Below, in pieces: positions 9,957-23,200 of a DNA stretch of 64,000 nt; the first letter of the stretch is position 1, and each line of letters opens with the position of its first letter. Below the pieces are notes generated by a model, which saw nothing but the letters and a program-made list of their open reading frames with translations, had not been told where the DNA came from and made no database searches. The stretch comes from Ptiloglossa arizonensis (taxonomy: Eukaryota; Arthropoda; Insecta; Hymenoptera; Colletidae). The position numbers and the translations under genes are program-made. The stretch is from NCBI RefSeq assembly GCF_051014685.1, contig NW_027478876.1, forward strand, positions 1-64,000, given 5' to 3'.

Positions 9957-12900
9957 AGAAATTTTGCGGATTGGTCAATCCGTTCGCGAGATATGGCAGT
10001 TTGTAGGTAAGAAACGCTTGAGAAACTCAAAATTTTCGCAGTTCTGATGCTCGAAACGAATAACTAGAACGAACTAGGGGAAAAGTACGCATACCGTTGC
10101 AATCGGGCGAGTTTGTACTTTCAGATGCAACAGAAATTTTGCGGATTGGTCAATCCGTTCGCGAGATATGGCAGTTTGGAGGTAAGAAACGCTTGAGAAA
10201 CTCAAAATTTTCGCAGTTCTGATGCTCGAAACGAATAACTAGAACGGCCTAGGGGAAAAGTACGCATACCGTTGTAATCGGGCGAGTTTCTACTTTCAGA
10301 TGCAACAGAAATTTTGCGGATTGGTCAATCCGTTCGCGAGATATGGCAGTTTGGAGGTAAGCAACGCTTGAGAAACCCAAAATTTTCGCAGTTCTCATGC
10401 TCGAAACGAATAACTACAACGGCCTACGGGAAAAGTGCGCATACCGTTGTAATCGGGCGAGTTTCTACCTTCAGATGCAACAGAAATTTTGCGGATTGGT
10501 CAATCCGTTCGCGAGATATGGCAGTTTGGAGGTAAGAAATGCTTGAGTAACTCAAAATTTTCGCAGTTCTGATGCTCGACAAGCATAACTAGAACGTTCT
10601 AGGGGAAAAGTACGCATACCGTTGTAATCGGGCGACTTTCTTCTTTCAGATGCATCAGAAATTTTGCGGATTGGTCAATCCGTTCGCGAGATATGGCAGT
10701 TTGGAAGTAAGAAACGCTTGAGAAACTCAAAATTTTCGCAGTTCTGATGCTCGAAACGATTAACTAGAACGGCCTAGGGGAAAAGTACGCATACCGTTGT
10801 AATCGGGCGAGTTTCTACTTTCAGATGCAACAGAAATTTTGCGGATTGGTCAATCCGTTCGCGAGATATGGCGGTTTGGAAGTAAGAAACGCTTGAGAAA
10901 CTCAAAATTTTCGCAGTTCTGATGCTCGAAACGAATAACTAGAACGGCCTAGGGGAAAAGTACGCATACCGTTGTAATCGGGCGAGTTTCTACTTTCAGA
11001 TGCAACAGAAATTTTGGGGATTGGTCAATCCGTTCGCGAGATATGGCAGTTTGTAGGTAAGAAACGCTTGATAAACTCAACATTTTCGCAGTTCTGATGC
11101 TCGAAACGAATAACTAGAACGGCCTAGGGGAAAAGTACGCATACCGTTGTAATCGGGCGAGTTTCTACTTTCAGATGCAACAGAATTTTTGCGGATTAGT
11201 CAATCCGTTCGCGAGATATGGCAGTTTGGAGGTAAGAAACGCTTGAGAAACTCAAAATTTTCGCAGTTCGGATGCTCGACAAGCATAACTAGAACGGTCT
11301 AGGGGAAAAGTACGCATACCGTTGTAATCGGGCGAGTTTCTACTTTCAGATGCAACAGAAATTTTGCGGATTGGTCAATCCGTTTGCGAGATATGGCAGT
11401 TTGGAGGTAAGAAACGGTCGAGAAACTCAAAATTATCACAGTTCTGATACTCGAAACGAATAACCAGAACGGCCCAGGGGAAAAGTACGCATACCGTTGT
11501 AATCGGGCGAGTTTCTACTTTCAGATGCAACAGAAATTTTGCGGATTGGTCAATCCGTTCGCGAGATATGGCAGTTTGGAGGTAAGCAACGCTTGAGAAA
11601 CCCAAAATTTTCGCAGTTCTCATGCTCGAAACGAATAACTACAACGGCCTACGGGAAAAGTACGCATACCGTTGTAATCGGGCGAGTTTCTACCTTCAGA
11701 TGCAACAGAAATTTTGCGGATTGGTCAATCCGTTCGCGAGATATGGCAGTTTGGAGGTAAGAAATGCTTGAGAAACTCAAAATTTTCGCAGTTCTGATGC
11801 TCGACAAGCATAACTAGAACGTTCTAGGGGAAAAGTACGCATACCGTTGTAATCGGGCGACTTTCTTCTTTCAGATGCATCAGAAATTTTGCGGATTGGT
11901 CAATCCGTTCGCGAGATATGGCAGTTTGGAAGTAAGAAACGCTTGAGAAACTCAAAATTTTCGCAGTTCTGATGCTCGAAACGAATAACTAGAACGGACT
12001 AGGGGAAAAGTACGCATACCGTTGTAATCGGGCGAGTTTCTACTTTCAGATGCAACAGAAATTTTGCGGATTGGTCAATCCGTTCGCGAGATATGGCGGT
12101 TTGGAAGTAAGAAACGCTTGAGAAACTCAAAATTTTCGCAGTTCTGATGCTCGAAACGAATAACTAGGACGGACTAGGGGAAAAGTACGCATACCGTTGT
12201 AATCGGGCGAGTTTCTACTTTCAGAAGCAACAGAAATTTTGCGGATTGGTCAATCCGTTCGCGAGATATGGCAGTTTGGAGGTAAGAAACGCTTGAGAAA
12301 CTCAAAATTTTCGCAGTTCTGATGCTCGACAAGCATAACTAGAACGTTCTAGGGGAAAAGTACGCATACCGTTGTAATCGGGCGACTTTCTACTTTCAGA
12401 TGCATCAGAAATTTTGCTGATTGGTCAATCCGTTCGCGAGATATGGCAGTTTGGAAGTAAGAAACGCTTGAGAAACTCAAAATTTTCGCAGTTCTGATGC
12501 TCGAAACGATTAACTAGAACGGCCTAGGGGAAAAGTACGCATACCGTTGTAATCGGGCGAGTTTCTACTTTCAGATGCAACAGAATTTTTGCGGATTAGT
12601 CAATCCGTTCGCGAGATATGGCAGTTTGGAGGTAAGAAACGCTTGAGAAACTCAAAATTTTCGCAGTTCGGATGCTCGACAAGCATAACTAGAACGGTCT
12701 AGGGGAAAAGTACGCATACCGTTGTAATCGGGCGAGTTTCTACTTTCAGATGCAACAGAAATTTTGCGGATTGGTCAATCCGTTTGCGAGATATGGCAGT
12801 TTGGAGGTAAGAAACGGTCGAGAAACTCAAAATTATCACAGTTCTGATACTCGAAACGAATAACCAGAACGGCCCAGGGGAAAAGTACGCATACCGTTGT

Positions 12901-15545
12901 AATCGGGCGAGTTTCTACTTTCAGATGCAACAGAAATTTTGCGGATTGGTCAATCCGTTCGCGAGATATGGCAGTTTGGAGGTAAGCAACGCTTGAGAAA
13001 CCCAAAATTTTCGCAGTTCTCATGCTCGAAACGAATAACTACAACGGCCTACGGGAAAAGTACGCATACCGTTGTAATCGGGCGAGTTTCTACCTTCAGA
13101 TGCAACAGAAATTTTGCGGATTGGTCAATCCGTTCGCGAGATATGGCAGTTTGGAGGTAAGAAATGCTTGAGAAACTCAAAATTTTCGCAGTTCTGATGC
13201 TCGACAAGCATAACTAGAACGTTCTAGGGGAAAAGTACGCATACCGTTGTAATCGGGCGACTTTCTACTTTCAGATGCATCAGAAATTTTGCTGATTGGT
13301 CAATCCGTTCGCGAGATATGGCAGTTTGGAAGTAAGAAACGCTTGAGAAACTCAAAATTTTCGCAGTTCTGATGCTCGAAACGATTAACTAGAACGGCCT
13401 AGGGGAAAAGTACGCATACCGTTGTAATCGGGCGAGTTTCTACTTTCAGATGCAACAGAATTTTTGCGGATTAGTCAATCCGTTCGCGAGATATGGCAGT
13501 TTGGAGGTAAGAAACGCTTGAGAAACTCAAAATTTTCGCAGTTCGGATGCTCGACAAGCATAACTAGAACGGTCTAGGGGAAAAGTACGCATACCGTTGT
13601 AATCGGGCGAGTTTCTACTTTCAGATGCAACAGAAATTTTGCGGATTGGTCAATCCGTTCGCGAGATATGGCAGTTTGTAGGTAAGAAACGCTTGAGAAA
13701 CTCAAAATTTTCGCAGTTCTGATGCTCGAAACGAATAACTAGAACGAACTAGGGGAAAAGTACGCATACCGTTGCAATCGGGCGAGTTTGTACTTTCAGA
13801 TGCAACAGAAATTTTGCGGATTGGTCAATCCGTTCGCGAGATATGGCAGTTTGGAGGTAAGAAACGCTTGAGAAACTCAAAATTTTCGCAGTTCTGATGC
13901 TCGAAACGAATAACTAGAACGGCCTAGGGGAAAAGTACGCATACCGTTGTAATCGGGCGAGTTTCTACTTTCAGATGCAACAGAAATTTTGCGGATTGGT
14001 CAATCCGTTCGCGAGATATGGCAGTTTGGAGGTAAGCAACGCTTGAGAAACCCAAAATTTTCGCAGTTCTCATGCTCGAAACGAATAACTACAACGGCCT
14101 ACGGGAAAAGTGCGCATACCGTTGTAATCGGGCGAGTTTCTACCTTCAGATGCAACAGAAATTTTGCGGATTGGTCAATCCGTTCGCGAGATATGGCAGT
14201 TTGGAGGTAAGAAATGCTTGAGTAACTCAAAATTTTCGCAGTTCTGATGCTCGACAAGCATAACTAGAACGTTCTAGGGGAAAAGTACGCATACCGTTGT
14301 AATCGGGCGACTTTCTTCTTTCAGATGCATGAGAAATTTTGCGGATTGGTCAATCCGTTCGCGAGATATGGCAGTTTGGAAGTAAGAAACGCTTGAGAAA
14401 CTCAAAATTTTCGCAGTTCTGATGCTCGAAACGATTAACTAGAACGGCCTAGGGGAAAAGTACGCATACCGTTGTAATCGGGCGAGTTTCTACTTTCAGA
14501 TGCAACAGAAATTTTGCGGATTGGTCAATCCGTTCGCGAGATATGGCGGTTTGGAAGTAAGAAACGCTTGAGAAACTCAAAATTTTCGCAGTTCTGATGC
14601 TCGAAACGAATAACTAGAACGGCCTAGGGGAAAAGTACGCATACCGTTGTAATCGGGCGAGTTTCTACTTTCAGATGCAACAGAAATTTTGGGGATTGGT
14701 CAATCCGTTCGCGAGATATGGCAGTTTGTAGGTAAGAAACGCTTGATAAACTCAACATTTTCGCAGTTCTGATGCTCGAAACGAATAACTAGAACGGCCT
14801 AGGGGAAAAGTACGCATACCGTTGTAATCGGGCGAGTTTCTACTTTCAGATGCAACAGAATTTTTGCGGATTAGTCAATCCGTTCGCGAGATATGGCAGT
14901 TTGGAGGTAAGAAACGCTTGAGAAACTCAAAATTTTCGCAGTTCGGATGCTCGACAAGCATAACTAGAACGGTCTAGGGGAAAAGTACGCATACCGTTGT
15001 AATCGGGCGAGTTTCTACTTTCAGATGCAACAGAAATTTTGCGGATTGGTCAATCCGTTTGCGAGATATGGCAGTTTGGAGGTAAGAAACGGTCGAGAAA
15101 CTCAAAATTATCACAGTTCTGATACTCGAAACGAATAACCAGAACGGCCCAGGGGAAAAGTACGCATACCGTTGTAATCGGGCGAGTTTCTACTTTCAGA
15201 TGCAACAGAAATTTTGCGGATTGGTCAATCCGTTCGCGAGATATGGCAGTTTGGAGGTAAGCAACGCTTGAGAAACCCAAAATTTTCGCAGTTCTCATGC
15301 TCGAAACGAATAACTACAACGGCCTACGGGAAAAGTACGCATACCGTTGTAATCGGGCGAGTTTCTACCTTCAGATGCAACAGAAATTTTGCGGATTGGT
15401 CAATCCGTTCGCGAGATATGGCAGTTTGGAGGTAAGAAATGCTTGAGAAACTCAAAATTTTCGCAGTTCTGATGCTCGACAAGCATAACTAGAACGTTCT
15501 AGGGGAAAAGTACGCATACCGTTGTAATCGGGCGACTTTCTACTT
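9900..15545 (+). repeat. Twenty-one-monomer higher-order relationship, 3,675 bp offset
   Basis: The tract 9,900-11,870 matches 13,575-15,545 at an offset of 3,675 bases (21 monomers). The shared block runs through a 'gtttgtagg' monomer carrying 'gaacgaact' (9,976 and 13,651), a 'gtttgtact' monomer, a monomer carrying 'gtaagcaac', 'tctcatgctcg' and 'aaaagtgcgc' (10,326 and 14,001), a 'ttttgggga' monomer with 'ataaactcaac' (about 11,026 and 14,701), and a V-T pair (11,376 and 15,051). The match ends where 'ctttcttct' near 11,861 becomes 'ctttctact' near 15,536. Between the two tracts lies a second V-T pair at 12,776. Confidence 0.83.
11376..11725 (+). repeat. V-T monomer pair, left-family type copy
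   Basis: The V monomer carries 'gtttgcgag', 'aaacggtcgag', 'aattatcacag', 'ctgatactcg', 'ataaccag' and 'cggcccagg'. The T monomer that follows carries 'gtaagcaac', 'gaaacccaaaa', 'tctcatgctcg', 'aactacaac' and 'cctacggg'. The two always occur in this order at 11,376, 12,776, 15,051, 15,926, 18,201, 19,601, 20,476, 22,926 and 25,376. In this family the V copy has lost the TCGCGA site (TTTGCGA). The pair leaves frames of 73 codons (plus, from a TTG) and 82 codons (minus) free of stops; these are accidental, as the two overlap on opposite strands and have no coding character. Confidence 0.88.
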
Positions 15546-18500
15546 TCAGATGCATCAGAAATTTTGCTGATTGGTCAATCCGTTCGCGAGATATGGCAGT
15601 TTGGAAGTAAGAAACGCTTGAGAAACTCAAAATTTTCGCAGTTCTGATGCTCGAAACGATTAACTAGAACGGCCTAGGGGAAAAGTACGCATACCGTTGT
15701 AATCGGGCGAGTTTCTACTTTCAGATGCAACAGAATTTTTGCGGATTAGTCAATCCGTTCGCGAGATATGGCAGTTTGGAGGTAAGAAACGCTTGAGAAA
15801 CTCAAAATTTTCGCAGTTCGGATGCTCGACAAGCATAACTAGAACGGTCTAGGGGAAAAGTACGCATACCGTTGTAATCGGGCGAGTTTCTACTTTCAGA
15901 TGCAACAGAAATTTTGCGGATTGGTCAATCCGTTTGCGAGATATGGCAGTTTGGAGGTAAGAAACGGTCGAGAAACTCAAAATTATCACAGTTCTGATAC
16001 TCGAAACGAATAACCAGAACGGCCCAGGGGAAAAGTACGCATACCGTTGTAATCGGGCGAGTTTCTACTTTCAGATGCAACAGAAATTTTGCGGATTGGT
16101 CAATCCGTTCGCGAGATATGGCAGTTTGGAGGTAAGCAACGCTTGAGAAACCCAAAATTTTCGCAGTTCTCATGCTCGAAACGAATAACTACAACGGCCT
16201 ACGGGAAAAGTACGCATACCGTTGTAATCGGGCGAGTTTCTACCTTCAGATGCAACAGAAATTTTGCGGATTGGTCAATCCGTTCGCGAGATATGGCAGT
16301 TTGGAGGTAAGAAATGCTTGAGAAACTCAAAATTTTCGCAGTTCTGATGCTCGACAAGCATAACTAGAACGTTCTAGGGGAAAAGTACGCATACCGTTGT
16401 AATCGGGCGACTTTCTACTTTCAGATGCATCAGAAATTTTGCTGATTGGTCAATCCGTTCGCGAGATATGGCAGTTTGGAAGTAAGAAACGCTTGAGAAA
16501 CTCAAAATTTTCGCAGTTCTGATGCTCGAAACGATTAACTAGAACGGCCTAGGGGAAAAGTACGCATACCGTTGTAATCGGGCGAGTTTCTACTTTCAGA
16601 TGCAACAGAATTTTTGCGGATTAGTCAATCCGTTCGCGAGATATGGCAGTTTGGAGGTAAGAAACGCTTGAGAAACTCAAAATTTTCGCAGTTCGGATGC
16701 TCGACAAGCATAACTAGAACGGTCTAGGGGAAAAGTACGCATACCGTTGTAATCGGGCGAGTTTCTACTTTCAGATGCAACAGAAATTTTGCGGATTGGT
16801 CAATCCGTTCGCGAGATATGGCAGTTTGTAGGTAAGAAACGCTTGAGAAACTCAAAATTTTCGCAGTTCTGATGCTCGAAACGAATAACTAGAACGAACT
16901 AGGGGAAAAGTACGCATACCGTTGCAATCGGGCGAGTTTGTACTTTCAGATGCAACAGAAATTTTGCGGATTGGTCAATCCGTTCGCGAGATATGGCAGT
17001 TTGGAGGTAAGAAACGCTTGAGAAACTCAAAATTTTCGCAGTTCTGATGCTCGAAACGAATAACTAGAACGGCCTAGGGGAAAAGTACGCATACCGTTGT
17101 AATCGGGCGAGTTTCTACTTTCAGATGCAACAGAAATTTTGCGGATTGGTCAATCCGTTCGCGAGATATGGCAGTTTGGAGGTAAGCAACGCTTGAGAAA
17201 CCCAAAATTTTCGCAGTTCTCATGCTCGAAACGAATAACTACAACGGCCTACGGGAAAAGTGCGCATACCGTTGTAATCGGGCGAGTTTCTACCTTCAGA
17301 TGCAACAGAAATTTTGCGGATTGGTCAATCCGTTCGCGAGATATGGCAGTTTGGAGGTAAGAAATGCTTGAGTAACTCAAAATTTTCGCAGTTCTGATGC
17401 TCGACAAGCATAACTAGAACGTTCTAGGGGAAAAGTACGCATACCGTTGTAATCGGGCGACTTTCTTCTTTCAGATGCATCAGAAATTTTGCGGATTGGT
17501 CAATCCGTTCGCGAGATATGGCAGTTTGGAAGTAAGAAACGCTTGAGAAACTCAAAATTTTCGCAGTTCTGATGCTCGAAACGATTAACTAGAACGGCCT
17601 AGGGGAAAAGTACGCATACCGTTGTAATCGGGCGAGTTTCTACTTTCAGATGCAACAGAAATTTTGCGGATTGGTCAATCCGTTCGCGAGATATGGCGGT
17701 TTGGAAGTAAGAAACGCTTGAGAAACTCAAAATTTTCGCAGTTCTGATGCTCGAAACGAATAACTAGAACGGCCTAGGGGAAAAGTACGCATACCGTTGT
17801 AATCGGGCGAGTTTCTACTTTCAGATGCAACAGAAATTTTGGGGATTGGTCAATCCGTTCGCGAGATATGGCAGTTTGTAGGTAAGAAACGCTTGATAAA
17901 CTCAACATTTTCGCAGTTCTGATGCTCGAAACGAATAACTAGAACGGCCTAGGGGAAAAGTACGCATACCGTTGTAATCGGGCGAGTTTCTACTTTCAGA
18001 TGCAACAGAATTTTTGCGGATTAGTCAATCCGTTCGCGAGATATGGCAGTTTGGAGGTAAGAAACGCTTGAGAAACTCAAAATTTTCGCAGTTCGGATGC
18101 TCGACAAGCATAACTAGAACGGTCTAGGGGAAAAGTACGCATACCGTTGTAATCGGGCGAGTTTCTACTTTCAGATGCAACAGAAATTTTGCGGATTGGT
18201 CAATCCGTTTGCGAGATATGGCAGTTTGGAGGTAAGAAACGGTCGAGAAACTCAAAATTATCACAGTTCTGATACTCGAAACGAATAACCAGAACGGCCC
18301 AGGGGAAAAGTACGCATACCGTTGTAATCGGGCGAGTTTCTACTTTCAGATGCAACAGAAATTTTGCGGATTGGTCAATCCGTTCGCGAGATATGGCAGT
18401 TTGGAGGTAAGCAACGCTTGAGAAACCCAAAATTTTCGCAGTTCTCATGCTCGAAACGAATAACTACAACGGCCTACGGGAAAAGTACGCATACCGTTGT

Positions 18501-18691
18501 AATCGGGCGAATTTCTACCTTCAGATGCAACAGAAATTTTGCGGATTGGTCAATCCGTTCGCGAGATATGGCAGTTTGGAGGTAAGAAATGCTTGAGAAA
18601 CTCAAAATTTTCGCAGTTCTGATGCTCGACAAGCATAACTAGAACGTTCTAGGGGAAAAGTACGCATACCGTTGTAATCGGGCGACTTTCT
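12291..18691 (+). repeat. Eighteen-monomer higher-order repeat, 3,150 bp, about 2 copies
   Basis: Diagnostic monomers recur exactly 3,150 bases apart: V monomers at 12,776/15,926 and 15,051/18,201, the gtttgtagg/gaacgaact monomer at 13,651/16,801, and the aaaagtgcgc monomer at 14,001/17,151. The match begins after the C/T difference at 12,290/15,440 and ends at the a/t difference at 15,542/18,692. Only rare private changes are visible, such as 'gcatgag' near 14,328 against 'gcatcag' near 17,478, and 'gggcgaattt' near 18,506. High identity over more than 6 kb points to a recent duplication. Confidence 0.86.
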
Positions 18692-20210
18692 TCTTTCAGA
18701 TGCATCAGAAATTTTGCGGATTGGTCAATCCGTTCGCGAGATATGGCAGTTTGGAAGTAAGAAACGCTTGAGAAACTCAAAATTTTCGCAGTTCTGATGC
18801 TCGAAACGAATAACTAGAACGGACTAGGGGAAAAGTACGCATACCGTTGTAATCGGGCGAGTTTCTACTTTCAGATGCAACAGAAATTTTGCGGATTGGT
18901 CAATCCGTTCGCGAGATATGGCGGTTTGGAAGTAAGAAACGCTTGAGAAACTCAAAATTTTCGCAGTTCTGATGCTCGAAACGAATAACTAGGACGGACT
19001 AGGGGAAAAGTACGCATACCGTTGTAATCGGGCGAGTTTCTACTTTCAGAAGCAACAGAAATTTTGCGGATTGGTCAATCCGTTCGCGAGATATGGCAGT
19101 TTGGAGGTAAGAAACGCTTGAGAAACTCAAAATTTTCGCAGTTCTGATGCTCGACAAGCATAACTAGAACGTTCTAGGGGAAAAGTACGCATACCGTTGT
19201 AATCGGGCGACTTTCTACTTTCAGATGCATCAGAAATTTTGCTGATTGGTCAATCCGTTCGCGAGATATGGCAGTTTGGAAGTAAGAAACGCTTGAGAAA
19301 CTCAAAATTTTCGCAGTTCTGATGCTCGAAACGATTAACTAGAACGGCCTAGGGGAAAAGTACGCATACCGTTGTAATCGGGCGAGTTTCTACTTTCAGA
19401 TGCAACAGAATTTTTGCGGATTAGTCAATCCGTTCGCGAGATATGGCAGTTTGGAGGTAAGAAACGCTTGAGAAACTCAAAATTTTCGCAGTTCGGATGC
19501 TCGACAAGCATAACTAGAACGGTCTAGGGGAAAAGTACGCATACCGTTGTAATCGGGCGAGTTTCTACTTTCAGATGCAACAGAAATTTTGCGGATTGGT
19601 CAATCCGTTTGCGAGATATGGCAGTTTGGAGGTAAGAAACGGTCGAGAAACTCAAAATTATCACAGTTCTGATACTCGAAACGAATAATCAGAACGGCCC
19701 AGGGGAAAAGTACGCATACCGTTGTAATCGGGCGAGTTTCTACTTTCAGATGCAACAGAAATTTTGCGGATTGGTCAATCCGTTCGCGAGATATGGCAGT
19801 TTGGAGGTAAGCAACGCTTGAGAAACCCAAAATTTTCGCAGTTCTCATGCTCGAAACGAATAACTACAACGGCCTACGGGAAAAGTACGCATACCGTTGT
19901 AATCGGGCGAGTTTCTACCTTCAGATGCAACAGAAATTTTGCGGATTGGTCAATCCGTTCGCGAGATATGGCAGTTTGGAGGTAAGAAATGCTTGAGAAA
20001 CTCAAAATTTTCGCAGTTCTGATGCTCGACAAGCATAACTAGAACGTTCTAGGGGAAAAGTACGCATACCGTTGTAATCGGGCGACTTTCTACTTTCAGA
20101 TGCATCAGAAATTTTGCTGATTGGTCAATCCGTTCGCGAGATATGGCAGTTTGGAAGTAAGAAACGCTTGAGAAACTCAAAATTTTCGCAGTTCTGATGC
20201 TCGAAACGAT
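18692..20210 (+). repeat. Re-use of the 11,867-13,385 block, 39-monomer offset
   Basis: This stretch matches 11,867-13,385 at an offset of 6,825 bases (39 monomers). The marker 'aggacggact' occurs near 12,165 and 18,990, 'cagaagcaac' near 12,222 and 19,047, the V monomer at 12,776 and 19,601, and the T monomer at 12,951 and 19,776. A private change 'aataatcag' near 19,685 replaces 'aataaccag'. It shows that the 18-, 21- and later 14-monomer units are assembled from the same blocks in different combinations. Confidence 0.82.
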
Positions 20211-23200
20211 TAACTAGAACGGCCTAGGGGAAAAGTACGCATACCGTTGTAATCGGGCGAGTTTCTACTTTCAGATGCAACAGAATTTTTGCGGATTAGT
20301 CAATCCGTTCGCGAGATATGGCAGTTTGGAGGTAAGAAACGCTTGAGAAACTCAAAATTTTCGCAGTTCGGATGCTCGACAAGCATAACTAGAACGGTCT
20401 AGGGGAAAAGTACGCATACCGTTGTAATCGGGCGAGTTTCTACTTTCAGATGCAACAGAAATTTTGCGGATTGGTCAATCCGTTTGCGAGATATGGCAGT
20501 TTGGAGGTAAGAAACGGTCGAGAAACTCAAAATTATCACAGTTCTGATACTCGAAACGAATAACCAGAACGGCCCAGGGGAAAAGTACGCATACCGTTGT
20601 AATCGGGCGAGTTTCTACTTTCAGATGCAACAGAAATTTTGCGGATTGGTCAATCCGTTCGCGAGATATGGCAGTTTGGAGGTAAGCAACGCTTGAGAAA
20701 CCCAAAATTTTCGCAGTTCTCATGCTCGAAACGAATAACTACAACGGCCTACGGGAAAAGTACGCATACCGTTGTAATCGGGCGAGTTTCTACCTTCAGA
20801 TGCAACAGAAATTTTGCGGATTGGTCAATCCGTTCGCGAGATATGGCAGTTTGGAGGTAAGAAATGCTTGAGAAACTCAAAATTTTCGCAGTTCTGATGC
20901 TCGACAAGCATAACTAGAACGTTCTAGGGGAAAAGTACGCATACCGTTGTAATCGGGCGACTTTCTTCTTTCAGATGCATCAGAAATTTTGCGGATTGGT
21001 CAATCCGTTCGCGAGATATGGCAGTTTGGAAGTAAGAAACGCTTGAGAAACTCAAAATTTTCGCAGTTCTGATGCTCGAAACGAATAACTAGAACGGACT
21101 AGGGGAAAAGTACGCATACCGTTGTAATCGGGCGAGTTTCTACTTTCAGATGCAACAGAAATTTTGCGGATTGGTCAATCCGTTCGCGAGATATGGCGGT
21201 TTGGAAGTAAGAAACGCTTGAGAAACTCAAAATTTTCGCAGTTCTGATGCTCGAAACGAATAACTAGGACGGACTAGGGGAAAAGTACGCATACCGTTGT
21301 AATCGGGCGAGTTTCTACTTTCAGAAGCAACAGAAATTTTGCGGATTGGTCAATCCGTTCGCGAGATATGGCAGTTTGGAGGTAAGAAACGCTTGAGAAA
21401 CTCAAAATTTTCGCAGTTCTGATGCTCGACAAGCATAACTAGAACGTTCTAGGGGAAAAGTACGCATACCGTTGTAATCGGGCGACTTTCTACTTTCAGA
21501 TGCATCAGAAATTTTGCTGATTGGTCAATCCGTTCGCGAGATATGGCAGTTTGGAAGTAAGAAACGCTTGAGAAACTCAAAATTTTCGCAGTTCTGATGC
21601 TCGAAACGATTAACTAGAACGGCCTAGGGGAAATGTACGCATACCGTTGTAATCGGGCGAGTTTCTACTTTCAGATGCAACAGAAATTTTGCGGATTGGT
21701 CAATCCGTTCGCGAGATATGGCAGTTTGTAGGTAAGAAACGCTTGAGAAACTCAAAATTTTCGCAGTTCTGATGCTCGAAACGAATAACTAGAACGAACT
21801 AGGGGAAAAGTACGCATACCGTTGCAATCGGGCGAGTTTGTACTTTCAGATGCAACAGAAATTTTGCGGATTGGTCAATCCGTTCGCGAGATATGGCAGT
21901 TTGGAGGTAAGAAACGCTTGAGAAACTCAAAATTTTCGCAGTTCTGATGCTCGAAACGAATAACTAGAACGGCCTAGGGGAAAAGTACGCATACCGTTGT
22001 AATCGGGCGAGTTTCTACTTTCAGATGCAACAGAAATTTTGCGGATTGGTCAATCCGTTCGCGAGATATGGCAGTTTGGAGGTAAGCAACGCTTGAGAAA
22101 CCCAAAATTTTCGCAGTTCTCATGCTCGAAACGAATAACTACAACGGCCTACGGGAAAAGTGCGCATACCGTTGTAATCGGGCGAGTTTCTACCTTCAGA
22201 TGCAACAGAAATTTTGCGGATTGGTCAATCCGTTCGCGAGATATGGCAGTTTGGAGGTAAGAAATGCTTGAGTAACTCAAAATTTTCGCAGTTCTGATGC
22301 TCGACAAGCATAACTAGAACGTTCTAGGGGAAAAGTACGCATACCGTTGTAATCGGGCGACTTTCTTCTTTCAGATGCATCAGAAATTTTGCGGATTGGT
22401 CAATCCGTTCGCGAGATATGGCAGTTTGGAAGTAAGAAACGCTTGAGAAACTCAAAATTTTCGCAGTTCTGATGCTCGAAGCGATTAACTAGAACGGCCT
22501 AGGGGAAAAGTACGCATACCGTTGTAATCGGGCGAGTTTCTACTTTCAGATGCAACAGAAATTTTGGGGATTGGTCAATCCGTTCGCGAGATATGGCAGT
22601 TTGTAGGTAAGAAACGCTTGATAAACTCAACATTTTCGCAGTTCTGATGCTCGAAACGAATAACTAGAACGGCCTAGGGGAAAAGTACGCATACCGTTGT
22701 AATCGGGCGAGTTTCTACTTTCAGATGCAACAGAATTTTTGCGGATTAGTCAATCCGTTCGCGAGATATGGCAGTTTGGAGGTAAGAAACGCTTGAGAAA
22801 CTCAAAATTTTCGCAGTTCGGATGCTCGACAAGCATAACTAGAACGGTCTAGGGGAAAAGTACGCATACCGTTGTAATCGGGCGAGTTTCTACTTTCAGA
22901 TGCAACAGAAATTTTGCGGATTGGTCAATCCGTTTGCGAGATATGGCAGTTTGGAGGTAAGAAACGGTCGAGAAACTCAAAATTATCACAGTTCTGATAC
23001 TCGAAACGAATAACCAGAACGGCCCAGGGGAAAAGTACGCATACCGTTGTAATCGGGCGAGTTTCTACTTTCAGATGCAACAGAAATTTTGCGGATTGGT
23101 CAATCCGTTCGCGAGATATGGCAGTTTGGAGGTAAGCAACGCTTGAGAAACCCAAAATTTTCGCAGTTCTCATGCTCGAAACGAATAACTACAACGGCCT